Positions 1 through 7,210 of a stretch of 17,579 bases of DNA are shown one piece after another. The stretch comes from Legionellales bacterium UBA2469 (GTDB lineage Bacteria; Pseudomonadota; Gammaproteobacteria; Legionellales; Legionellaceae). Under the pieces are notes generated by a model. The model did no database searches, was not told the DNA's origin, and saw only the letters and a list, made by a program, of their open reading frames with translations. The stretch's first letter is position 1. Every line of letters begins with the position of its first letter. The DNA lies in the NCBI GenBank assembly GCA_002342175.1, contig DDPL01000023.1:1-17579 (forward strand), read 5' to 3'. Made by a program: the position numbers and the translations under genes.

Positions 1-1
1 A

Positions 2-1888
2 AGAGCTGCTCAAGCCATAAAAGACGAAATCGCTCATCTAAATTCAAGAGATGAAAAAATGGCTTACCAATTTTATGCACAATGGTTAAAAAATCAATTG
101 GATACAATTATTGATCCAACAAAAATCAACTCTCTTTTAAATTTTATTTTACAAATTAAATGGCTTGAAATGGAATTTATAAGTTTTATTGCAAGTTTAC
201 AACAACATCAACAAGTTGCATGGACGTCATCATATATTTCTTCAAACAATAAAATAAATGGGGTCATTATTTCAAGGATTTATAAAGCCTTAAATGTTGA
301 ATTATGGCCTATGATAATCCATCAACTATCCGACAATCCCAATACTTTTCAATTTTTAAAACAATTAGCGACACATTCATTACTTAAGCGAAGTAATTTA
401 TCTTTATTTAATCAAATTGAATCTCAATTGAATGAAAGTTGTCCTGGAAATGATTTTTTTTCTATCAATGAAATTAGGGAAAAGATAAATGAGTTAAATG
501 ATTTGCCCATTGTATTTCAAACATATCTAGCGCAAAATAAAATCAATTATACCATTCCTGGTCTTATAGATGATTTACGAATTCATAACGATATTGATCT
601 TTTGGTAATATTTTTAACATACTCTAAAAAAGACACCAATACCGATTTGAAAACAATATATTATTTACTTGATAACTATGGGCTATCTTCTCACTTTATT
701 CATTTGGTTGATAAACTCGATATAAAAATGAATGTAGAACAATTAGATGATTTATGTATATTTGCTTTAAATGATTTCAATATTGATATTTATAATCAGC
801 TTATGACATTAAGGAACCACAAATTTCCTAATGTACCAACAACAGAATTACCGGAATCTTTACAAGATAGATTAAATAATTTTAATCATACACCTGAAGA
901 AGATAAGCAAAAAATATATCATATCATGCGTCAATTAAATCGGGGCCCAGGAAAAATTAATGTAAATGATAGTACGGATGGCATTCCTTCTGCAGCCCTA
1001 TTTATTTTAGCTGCTATAAAAAAAGATAAACAGGATATTTACGACTATAGGCCAACTGTTTTTAATGCAAAAGATTTTAAACAATATCTTGAAATATTAA
1101 ATCAAAGCCCTGTACCTGTTAATGAAAAATTCTTAATTGCGAGTTGTCATTGGATATCTGGTGAAATAGAAATACTTAGTGATACTGTCAATATTTTTTT
1201 ATTAGATTCGTTTGGTACGCCAGATGAAGAGCATTTAATGACAATTAATAAAGTTTTTAAAGATAAGGAAATCAATTTTTTTGTGAGCAATAGCAAAAGA
1301 CAAAATAGTGGTTCGGGATGTAGTGTTTTTGCGCTTGATGACATTAGGCATTTATCTACGAGATTTCAATATACCAACATACCCATATTTGAACATTTAA
1401 ATATGAATATCACGGAGAGAATCCAACTTGAATCTGATCCAACGATATGGGTGAATCGATGTAATCTACCAGCGTCAATCATGCGAACGAAGCAATCAAG
1501 TGATGCTACACAAGAAAGTTTGCCCTATGCAAATGAACCGGTTAATCGAAATAAAGAACCATATATCTCATCGGTGAAAAAGTACTTTGTGTTTGATGAA
1601 ACCAAAAATAAAGAAGTGAATCATCGCATCATTGAAAAATTAAAAAAAAATGCCAAGCGAGTGGAGAAATTTATTTTTGAAAATGGCTATGCAAAAGCGG
1701 CTATATTGGCACAAGCTCATACGCTTGGAGGCTTTATTGAAAAATCAAAATCTGCAGATTCAATAGACCATAAAAAAGAAGAACTACCATTTGCAACTTT
1801 TAAAAAATGCCTTAATGAAAACAAAGAAAACGCAAGCCCCGAAACCGATAATCTACAATCCAATCCAATTTGGGTCAAATCAAAGTGA
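2..1888 (+). CDS. Putative CE-clan (YopJ/Ulp1-like) cysteine protease or acetyltransferase effector, 5'-partial
   Basis: I do not recognise a named family over the full length. Counting from the first internal ATG (59) the protein has 609 residues, but the frame stays open back to base 2 with no stop, so the real start is probably outside the window. The first 300 residues look mostly helical and have no signal peptide. Residues 360-430 hold a pattern typical of CE-clan cysteine proteases and YopJ acetyltransferases: His364 (SCHW), Asp383 (LLDSFG), Gln415, and Cys421 in RQNSGSGCSVF. The Gln-to-Cys spacing of 6 and His-to-acid spacing of 19 fit that clan. The C-terminal 100 residues are charged and low in complexity, with short Glu-rich patches that could suit a type IV secretion signal. 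Base composition is far more AT-rich than the genes to the right, suggesting transfer. The gene is clearly coding; the function is an inference from motifs. Confidence 0.55.
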   Translation, partial: RAAQAIKDEIAHLNSRDEKMAYQFYAQWLKNQLDTIIDPTKINSLLNFILQIKWLEMEFISFIASLQQHQQVAWTSSYISSNNKINGVIISRIYKALNVELWPMIIHQLSDNPNTFQFLKQLATHSLLKRSNLSLFNQIESQLNESCPGNDFFSINEIREKINELNDLPIVFQTYLAQNKINYTIPGLIDDLRIHNDIDLLVIFLTYSKKDTNTDLKTIYYLLDNYGLSSHFIHLVDKLDIKMNVEQLDDLCIFALNDFNIDIYNQLMTLRNHKFPNVPTTELPESLQDRLNNFNHTPEEDKQKIYHIMRQLNRGPGKINVNDSTDGIPSAALFILAAIKKDKQDIYDYRPTVFNAKDFKQYLEILNQSPVPVNEKFLIASCHWISGEIEILSDTVNIFLLDSFGTPDEEHLMTINKVFKDKEINFFVSNSKRQNSGSGCSVFALDDIRHLSTRFQYTNIPIFEHLNMNITERIQLESDPTIWVNRCNLPASIMRTKQSSDATQESLPYANEPVNRNKEPYISSVKKYFVFDETKNKEVNHRIIEKLKKNAKRVEKFIFENGYAKAAILAQAHTLGGFIEKSKSADSIDHKKEELPFATFKKCLNENKENASPETDNLQSNPIWVKSK

Positions 1889-1914
1889 AATCTTAAATTG
1901 TTTTAAATGAACGA

Positions 1915-2892
1915 TTATTCAATACGCCACTCTAATAGTTCTTTTGCATAATAAGTCAGAATAAAATCACTGCCTGCTCGATGTAGTGCTGTTATAATTT
2001 CATGAACAGTTAAGCGTTCATTGATCCACCCTTTTTCCGCAGCAGCTTTAATCATCGCAAATTCACCACTGGTGTGATAAGCACCCAATGGCATTTGTGG
2101 AAAAGCTTGTTTCACTTGGGCAATGATATCAAGATACGTGTGACCTGGTTTGACCATTAACATATCAGCACCTTCTTTGATATCGAGTTCACATTCTAGC
2201 AAAGCATCACGTTGGGTCTGGTAATCCATTTGATAGGTTTTGCGATCCCCGAACTGAGGAGCTCCTTCTGCAGCTTGACGAAAAGGACCGTATAAGTGTG
2301 AGGCATATTTCACGGCATAACTGAGCACAATTTTATTTTCATAATGGGCGTTATTTAAAGCCAATCGAATCGCTTGAATCATGCCATCCATACATGCACT
2401 GGGTGCGATAATATCTGCCCCTGCTTTAGCATAACTTACTGCTTGTTTAGCCAGTAATTCAATACTTTTGTCGTTGTGTACATCATCATTGTGTACCACA
2501 CCACAATGTCCATGATCGGTATATTCGCAAAGACAGGTATCTGCCATCACAAGCATGTCCGGCGCATGATGTTTAATGAGGCGAATGGCTTGTTGAATGA
2601 TCCCTTCGTCATCAAAACTCCAACTGCCTGAGGGGTCTTTTTGTTCTGGAATACCGAATAAAATAACCGCTTTCAAGCCAATTTCACTTAAGTGTTTAAT
2701 GGTTTTGGGAATGTGCTCTAAACGAATCTGTGAATGCCCTGGCATCGAGCTAATGGCTATGGTTTCACCTTTGCCATAACGAATGAATAAAGGAAGTACT
2801 AATTGATCATAAGGGATTTTGAATTCTTGAACGAAATGTCGAATCGCGCTAGATTGTCTGAGTCGACGGGGTCTAATCAATGGGAAGTGCAT
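1915..2892 (-). CDS. hemB: Delta-aminolevulinic acid dehydratase (porphobilinogen synthase)
   Basis: This cytoplasmic enzyme condenses two molecules of 5-aminolevulinate to porphobilinogen, the first common step of tetrapyrrole (haem) synthesis. The 325-residue length is normal for the family. Visible landmarks are the zinc-binding cysteines Cys120, Cys122 and Cys130 in DTCLCEYTDHGHCG, the first substrate lysine Lys195 in LSYAVKYAS, and the Schiff-base lysine Lys248 in ADMLMVKPGHTYLD. The three-cysteine site marks it as a zinc-dependent HemB rather than the magnesium-only type. The start follows the stop of the upstream astacin gene by 8 nt, and its Shine-Dalgarno AGGAT lies at that stop, so the two genes are probably co-transcribed and translationally close. 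It converges on the left-hand effector-like gene with 26 bp between stops, where I see no clear hairpin terminator. Confidence 0.97.
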   Translation of the reverse strand: MHFPLIRPRRLRQSSAIRHFVQEFKIPYDQLVLPLFIRYGKGETIAISSMPGHSQIRLEHIPKTIKHLSEIGLKAVILFGIPEQKDPSGSWSFDDEGIIQQAIRLIKHHAPDMLVMADTCLCEYTDHGHCGVVHNDDVHNDKSIELLAKQAVSYAKAGADIIAPSACMDGMIQAIRLALNNAHYENKIVLSYAVKYASHLYGPFRQAAEGAPQFGDRKTYQMDYQTQRDALLECELDIKEGADMLMVKPGHTYLDIIAQVKQAFPQMPLGAYHTSGEFAMIKAAAEKGWINERLTVHEIITALHRAGSDFILTYYAKELLEWRIE

Positions 2893-2900
2893 ATCTTATC

Positions 2901-3716
2901 CTATTCAATACTGAGGGCATTGACTGCAGCAATGTCCTTGGTGCTTAAAAATTGTCGTTGGCCAATTTCAATATCATTTTGTAAAGGTAGAATGGTTTTT
3001 TGATTATTTTTAGAAAATGCAAACGCGGAATAATGCATGATGGACTGATAGTCGTAATCGCCATAATCTTTACCATCGGTAATGTGTTGGTTGAAATTAT
3101 ACCAATGCTGTTCGTAAATATTTTCCCATACAATTTTGACATAAGCATCACGGTCAAGTCGAGATTGTTCATGCCATAAACCAATGGTATGCCCCAATTC
3201 ATGCACAATATTCATGGTATTGCAACGCGATGCGAGTCGAACGGTTTGCCCACCACCTTGTTTTCCAACATAAGACGCACAACGTTTGCCTTCATCAGGA
3301 ATAAATACAACATAATCCGGAGTGTTGGCAGAGGGGAATTCAATTTTCTGAAAATGAATTTGCGTATTGTTTTCCCAAATCGCAATGGCTGATAAAATAT
3401 ATTTTTGAGTTTCTTCAGGAAGTTCTGGATGAAACATGTAGGGAATGATTCCCTTATTCCAGTGTCCGCCACCAAGTTTTTGTAGAATGGCTGCGTTATC
3501 ATGTTTTTCAATAGGGTAAGGTGTAGTGTATTCTTTTACCAAGATATCGTCTTCAACAACAGCATAATCAGTTTCACGTTGGCACATGACATGTCGAATA
3601 TTGCCCATGGGGTCAACAACCGGGATAGATAACCAGGGCGCTGCAAAAGCACTTATTTGACAGGAAACCAACATCAGAAGATGAATCAATTTCCTATTTA
3701 TTGGACTTGTATGCAT
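2901..3716 (-). CDS. Secreted astacin-family (M12A) zinc metalloprotease
   Basis: A zinc endopeptidase of the astacin family, predicted to be exported. The N-terminus has a basic start (NRK), a hydrophobic core at about residues 10-24 and a likely cleavage near Ala25-Ala26 (ISAFAAPW), so a Sec signal peptide is probable. The catalytic motif is complete: His172, Glu173, His176 and His182 in VHELGHTIGLWHEQSR. The Met-turn SIMHYS supplies Met227 and the extra zinc-ligand Tyr229. Cys146 and Cys165 could form a disulfide. Residues 27-80 probably form a short propeptide-like region and the protease domain fills the rest, with no extra C-terminal domains. Legionella pneumophila has an astacin-like Dot/Icm effector, LegP; the signal peptide here points instead to Sec-dependent export. 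The gene precedes hemB by 8 nt. The start is the first ATG with a full signal sequence. Confidence 0.9.
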   Translation of the reverse strand: MHTSPINRKLIHLLMLVSCQISAFAAPWLSIPVVDPMGNIRHVMCQRETDYAVVEDDILVKEYTTPYPIEKHDNAAILQKLGGGHWNKGIIPYMFHPELPEETQKYILSAIAIWENNTQIHFQKIEFPSANTPDYVVFIPDEGKRCASYVGKQGGGQTVRLASRCNTMNIVHELGHTIGLWHEQSRLDRDAYVKIVWENIYEQHWYNFNQHITDGKDYGDYDYQSIMHYSAFAFSKNNQKTILPLQNDIEIGQRQFLSTKDIAAVNALSIE

Positions 3717-3732
3717 ATCATTGGCTCTTTTT

Positions 3733-3801
3733 TAAAGGTTTATATAAGTTTATAAACTTTTTTTAAATTTCCTAAACAATCTATATTATCTTAAACCTTT
3801 A
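3733..3801. repeat. Nested palindromes between rsmI and the astacin gene
   Basis: A perfect 14-bp palindrome, AAGTTTATAAACTT, lies at 3746-3759. It is flanked by a 10-bp inverted repeat, TAAAGGTTTA at 3733-3742 and TAAACCTTTA at 3792-3801, the latter covering the rsmI stop codon. The central palindrome contains a TATAAA that could be the minus-strand -10 of the astacin gene, so it may be an operator. In such AT-rich DNA some of this could be chance. Confidence 0.4.
3749..3779 (-). promoter_or_regulatory. Possible promoter of the astacin-hemB pair
   Basis: On the minus strand TTGTTT (3774-3779) and TATAAA (3749-3754) are 19 bp apart and lie about 35-60 bp before the astacin start. The -10 sits inside the 14-bp palindrome. 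The -35 match is weak and the spacing long, so this is tentative. Confidence 0.3.
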
Positions 3802-4665
3802 TGTATTTTGCAATTTTATTGCCAAATCATAAATTTTATTTTTATTTTCACCTGTCAATTTTTGTGTAATTGACGTTGCTTGTTTGGTGGATAATTCTGC
3901 GAGTAAGATTTTAAGGATACGCAAGGTTTCTGAATCATCGGTTTGCGGCGCGGGTTGAGGCGGGATGATACACACGAATTCTCCCTTGCATCGATTGAGA
4001 TCTACCTTTAGCCATGTCATGATTTGCGCAATGGTGGCAGATTCAAAATGTTCATAGCTTTTGGTGAGTTCTTTAGCGAGCACCATGTGTTGTCCTTCAC
4101 CATACACTTTTTGCGCGTCATTTAGGCAATCCAAAATGCGATGAGTGGATTCATAAAAGACCACCGTTTCTTGTCGATGTTGTAGATGTTTAAAAAATTG
4201 AAGGCGGGCGGATGATTTTGCGGGTGGAAATCCGTGAAAAGAGAAGCTATCTGTTGGTAAACCAGCAGCAGAAAGTGCGCAGATGATGGCAGAAGGTCCT
4301 GGAATTGGAACAACTTGAATACCAAGTTGTCTTGCTTGTTGTACCAAGGGGTAACCTGGGTCGCTAATTAAAGGGGTTCCTGCGTCACTGATGAGGGCAA
4401 TTTGTATCCCTTTTTGAAGCATGTTAATATAGCGTTCCGTTTTTTTTTGCTCATTATGAGCGTGAAATGATTCACAGGATGTGCTAATTTGAAAATGCTG
4501 CAATAAAATATTCGCATGACGTGTATCTTCTGCAAGAATAAGATTGACGTTTTTTAATGTGGATATCGCACGAAATGACATATCGTCAAGATTACCGATG
4601 GGTGTTGCGACGATGTACAGTTTTCCTGTGGATATTGCGCTTTGAAAGGACATGCTTTTACTCAT
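3799..4665 (-). CDS. rsmI: 16S rRNA (cytidine-1402-2'-O)-methyltransferase
   Basis: RsmI transfers a methyl group from SAM to the 2'-O-ribose of C1402 in 16S rRNA, at the decoding centre. The 288-residue length matches the family. Conserved blocks of the tetrapyrrole-methylase fold appear in order: LYIVATPIGNLDD (16-28), AEDTRH (45-50), SDAGTPLISDPGYPLV (93-108) and IPGPSAIICALSAAG (121-135). The annotated start is ATG at 4663-4665; Met5 (ATG at 4651-4653) is an alternative with a somewhat better GAG upstream. The gene is divergent from lpoA with only 20 bp between start codons, the same head-to-head pairing as yraL/yraM in E. coli. The promoter must therefore lie inside, or very near, the 5' end of lpoA. 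Confidence 0.96.
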   Translation of the reverse strand: MSKSMSFQSAISTGKLYIVATPIGNLDDMSFRAISTLKNVNLILAEDTRHANILLQHFQISTSCESFHAHNEQKKTERYINMLQKGIQIALISDAGTPLISDPGYPLVQQARQLGIQVVPIPGPSAIICALSAAGLPTDSFSFHGFPPAKSSARLQFFKHLQHRQETVVFYESTHRILDCLNDAQKVYGEGQHMVLAKELTKSYEHFESATIAQIMTWLKVDLNRCKGEFVCIIPPQPAPQTDDSETLRILKILLAELSTKQATSITQKLTGENKNKIYDLAIKLQNT

Positions 4666-4676
4666 TATTGCCGATT

Positions 4677-4680
4677 GGAA
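4677..4680 (+). promoter_or_regulatory. Shine-Dalgarno of lpoA
   Basis: GGAA lies 5 nt before ATG 4686. It supports that start over the longer open frame that reaches back to 4557 inside rsmI. Confidence 0.6.
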
Positions 4681-4685
4681 AAATT

Positions 4686-6476
4686 ATGACAGGTATTTTA
4701 CATTTTTTTAACAGAATTGGATTGTTTTTTGTAATTATTTTATGCAGTAGCTGTGGGGGAAATGGATTTTTTATGCCTTCAACTACACAATTATCTGCGA
4801 CCTATAGCCCTTTTCAAATGTCTGCTGAAACTTATTTATCGAAAGCGGCTGAAAGTCCGATTGGTTTAAAACAAGATTATCAACTGATGGCGGTTGGACG
4901 CTATTTACATGATGGGATGCTCAACAATGCCAAGCAGTTATTGGATAGGATGCAGCCACAAAATGAACAACAACAAGCAAAGAAAACCATTTTAACAGCC
5001 AAATTATATTTATTAGAACACGATGCATCCACGACCATTCAAACATTAGCTGGCGTGCGTAACATAAGCACTTTAGATGTTTACTATCAAGCAGAATACC
5101 ACGAGTTGTTGGCTTTGGCTTATCAAATGCAAAATCAAATTTCAGAAGCTGCGGCACAACGTATGAAATTAGATAACCTACTAAAAAACCCACAAGCGCA
5201 ATTAAACAATCGTCAAAACATGTGGATGTTGTTACAAGAGATGCCCTCACCTGAACTGAATACTCAATTGATGGAGTCCACACCTGGTTCTGTTTGGCAA
5301 GGATGGTTAAAGCTTGCACAAATTATGCGATTACAAGAATTTGATAAACAATGGGCGCAATGGGCGCAAGCATTTCCAAATCACCCTGCCCACTCAATTG
5401 TGCAAAAGCCAAGTCGATGGACGGTCAGTGAACCTGTACAATTGAAAAACCCAAATCGTATTGCCTTATTATTACCTTTGTCAGGCGCATTTTCTGGTCC
5501 AGGCATGGCGGTTAAAGAGGGTTTTATGGCAGCAGCAAGCCAAAATGGCCAAGCTGCCAATGTGGTAACCTATGACTCTGCTAAGGGGGGCGCGGTGAGT
5601 CAGTATCAACGTGCCGTTGATGATGGGTCAGAAGTGATTGTGGGCCCATTGGTCAAGCCTGATGCAATGGCAGTTGCATCCCAAGCCGGTTCTGTTCCCA
5701 CACTATTACTCAATGACGTATCTCGCTCTTTACCCAATAATACGTTTTCATTTGGCTATTCTCCAAAGGATGAAGCAGCTCAAATTGCACAAATTTTTCA
5801 TAAAAAAGGGTATCATCAAGTGATGATGATAATCCCTAATAGTGAATGGGGGAGAGAGGTTTCAGGCGCTTTTTTACAAGCTGCACGCGCGCAACAATTG
5901 AATGTGGTCTCGACGGTTGAGTATGCACAAGGACAAAATTTGAGTTCATCGATTCGCCAGGCGCTCGCCTATGAAGAACATAAAAAGCGTAATGCCAAAG
6001 GCAAAGATGAATTACAAGTTCATCGTCGTAAGGATATTGATGCTATTTTTATAGTTGCTTATCCATCGATGGCGCGACAAATTGTACCTTTATTGAAGTA
6101 TTATTACGCCGGTGATATACCAATGTACGCAACCTCCGCGGCTTATGATGCGTATGACAATCCTAATCAAGATAAAGACTTAGATGGGTTGCAGTTTACC
6201 GATATTCCATGGGTATTTGGTCATCAAGTGGGTCATCGAAACTGGCCGGAGCCTTGGAATACCTATAGTCGTTTATATGCGTTAGGATATGATAGTTATT
6301 ATTTAACCAAACAATGGCAGCATTTACAGTCAATGCCGCGTTCTGGCATGTCGCGTGAAACCGGTGTTTTATATGTCATGTCCAATGGTCATATACGAAG
6401 AGAATTATCCACCGGACAAATGCGCAAAGGAACAGCGAAAGAGACCAGTGGTTTACTCGGTGCTTTAACGAATTGA
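4686..6476 (+). CDS. lpoA: LpoA-like outer-membrane lipoprotein activator of PBP1A
   Basis: LpoA reaches from the outer membrane through the periplasm to stimulate peptidoglycan synthesis by PBP1A. The 596-residue product is slightly shorter than E. coli LpoA. The start at 4686 gives a lipoprotein-like leader with Arg10, a hydrophobic run at 11-19, and LCSSC, where Cys23 (preceded by Ser-Ser) is the likelier lipidated residue and Cys20 the alternative; the -3 position is not a canonical lipobox. Residues 30-245 are alpha-helical and TPR-like (many LA-x-QM and AKQLL repeats). From about residue 253 (NPNRIALLLPLSGAFSGPG) a periplasmic-binding-protein fold follows. Family landmarks include IVGPLVKPDA, FTDIPWVF and, near the end, GHIRRELSTGQMRKG. 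The divergent rsmI neighbour matches the E. coli arrangement. The 3' end overlaps the convergent SDR gene by 12 bp. Confidence 0.9.
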   Translation: MTGILHFFNRIGLFFVIILCSSCGGNGFFMPSTTQLSATYSPFQMSAETYLSKAAESPIGLKQDYQLMAVGRYLHDGMLNNAKQLLDRMQPQNEQQQAKKTILTAKLYLLEHDASTTIQTLAGVRNISTLDVYYQAEYHELLALAYQMQNQISEAAAQRMKLDNLLKNPQAQLNNRQNMWMLLQEMPSPELNTQLMESTPGSVWQGWLKLAQIMRLQEFDKQWAQWAQAFPNHPAHSIVQKPSRWTVSEPVQLKNPNRIALLLPLSGAFSGPGMAVKEGFMAAASQNGQAANVVTYDSAKGGAVSQYQRAVDDGSEVIVGPLVKPDAMAVASQAGSVPTLLLNDVSRSLPNNTFSFGYSPKDEAAQIAQIFHKKGYHQVMMIIPNSEWGREVSGAFLQAARAQQLNVVSTVEYAQGQNLSSSIRQALAYEEHKKRNAKGKDELQVHRRKDIDAIFIVAYPSMARQIVPLLKYYYAGDIPMYATSAAYDAYDNPNQDKDLDGLQFTDIPWVFGHQVGHRNWPEPWNTYSRLYALGYDSYYLTKQWQHLQSMPRSGMSRETGVLYVMSNGHIRRELSTGQMRKGTAKETSGLLGALTN

Positions 6477-7175
6477 ACGACCACCATCCACATTTAAGGT
6501 TTGCCCCGTGATAAAGGGGCAATCGATGAGGTAGCCAATTGCTTGGGCGATGAAGAGTGGATCACCAATACGATGCAAAGGAATTTTGTCTAAAATCTCT
6601 AGTTGCAGTTCGGGTGTTAAGGTATTGCCATGTTCAGGCCAAAGTATGCTTCCGGGAGCTACGGCATTAACACGAACATCGGGTGCAAATTCTAAGGCGA
6701 GAGCTTCCGTTTGCATCCAAAAAGCAGCCTTGGTTTGCACGTACGCCACATATTCCTTAAGTGGTTTTTTGGCATGAATGTCAGTGATATTCACAATCAG
6801 CCCTTGGCTTTTTTTAAGTAGAGGATACGCTTCTCGACTGAGTAAATAGGGCAATTTAACATTAATTTGAAACATCTCATCAAAATCATGGTCTGATTTT
6901 GAAAATGCTGAAGCGTTGTTAACTAAAACATCAAGTTGAGGACTATAATCTTGAACTTGAGCCATTATCTGTTGATGTGCATTTGGATCATGGAGATCGA
7001 CTTGAATTAAATGAGCACTTTTTGGTCTTTTTTGTAGTAATTGTTTACAAAGTGTTTGCGCTTCTTGCTCAGATTGGTGATAATGTAGCAAAATTTGGTA
7101 ACCGCGCTCATGTAAATATTGAGCGATGCCTGCACCGATGCGACGAGCAGCTCCGGTAATAAGAACTGTTTTCAT
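6465..7175 (-). CDS. Pteridine-reductase-type short-chain dehydrogenase (FolM/PTR1-like)
   Basis: An NADPH-dependent short-chain reductase that probably reduces oxidised pterins or folates in the cytoplasm. The 236 residues show a Rossmann nucleotide site TGAARRIGAG (7-16), whose arginine-rich version favours NADPH, then LVNNASAF (84-91), the active Tyr145 and Lys149 in YVQTK, and VNAVAPGSILWPEHG (169-183). Asp132 (NITDIHA) stands where ordinary SDRs carry the catalytic serine; an aspartate there is a hallmark of trypanosomatid PTR1 and bacterial FolM-like pteridine reductases. A good Shine-Dalgarno, TAAGG, lies 7 nt before ATG. The gene is divergent from the methyltransferase/PTPS-like/priA run. 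The PTPS-fold neighbour strengthens a pterin role, although the true substrate cannot be read from sequence. It converges on lpoA with overlapping stops. Confidence 0.85.
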   Translation of the reverse strand: MKTVLITGAARRIGAGIAQYLHERGYQILLHYHQSEQEAQTLCKQLLQKRPKSAHLIQVDLHDPNAHQQIMAQVQDYSPQLDVLVNNASAFSKSDHDFDEMFQINVKLPYLLSREAYPLLKKSQGLIVNITDIHAKKPLKEYVAYVQTKAAFWMQTEALALEFAPDVRVNAVAPGSILWPEHGNTLTPELQLEILDKIPLHRIGDPLFIAQAIGYLIDCPFITGQTLNVDGGRSIR

Positions 7176-7198
7176 GGATTAACCTTATTATTTTTTTT

Positions 7199-7210
7199 TC
7201 ATCATGATGA
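7199..7210. repeat. Palindrome over the methyltransferase start codon
   Basis: TCATCATGATGA is a perfect 12-bp palindrome that includes the two candidate ATG codons (7204 and 7207). It directly follows a T9 run. No Shine-Dalgarno is visible upstream. Confidence 0.4.

Noticed and set aside
3212..3511. 99-residue frame inside the astacin gene
   Set aside because: It is an alternative frame of the metalloprotease, which has a complete catalytic motif.
3771..3780. CCTAAACAAT repeated at 3771-3780 and 17022-17031
   Set aside because: A 10-mer repeated once in 17.6 kb of AT-rich DNA is expected by chance.
4557..4685. Longer lpoA start at 4557
   Set aside because: It would overlap rsmI by more than 100 bp and bury the lipoprotein leader 43 residues inside; ATG 4686 has a Shine-Dalgarno and a leader sequence.
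4921..5319. 132-residue open frame on the minus strand
   Set aside because: It lies wholly inside lpoA, has no recognisable motif, and is explained by the AT-rich codon pattern of lpoA.
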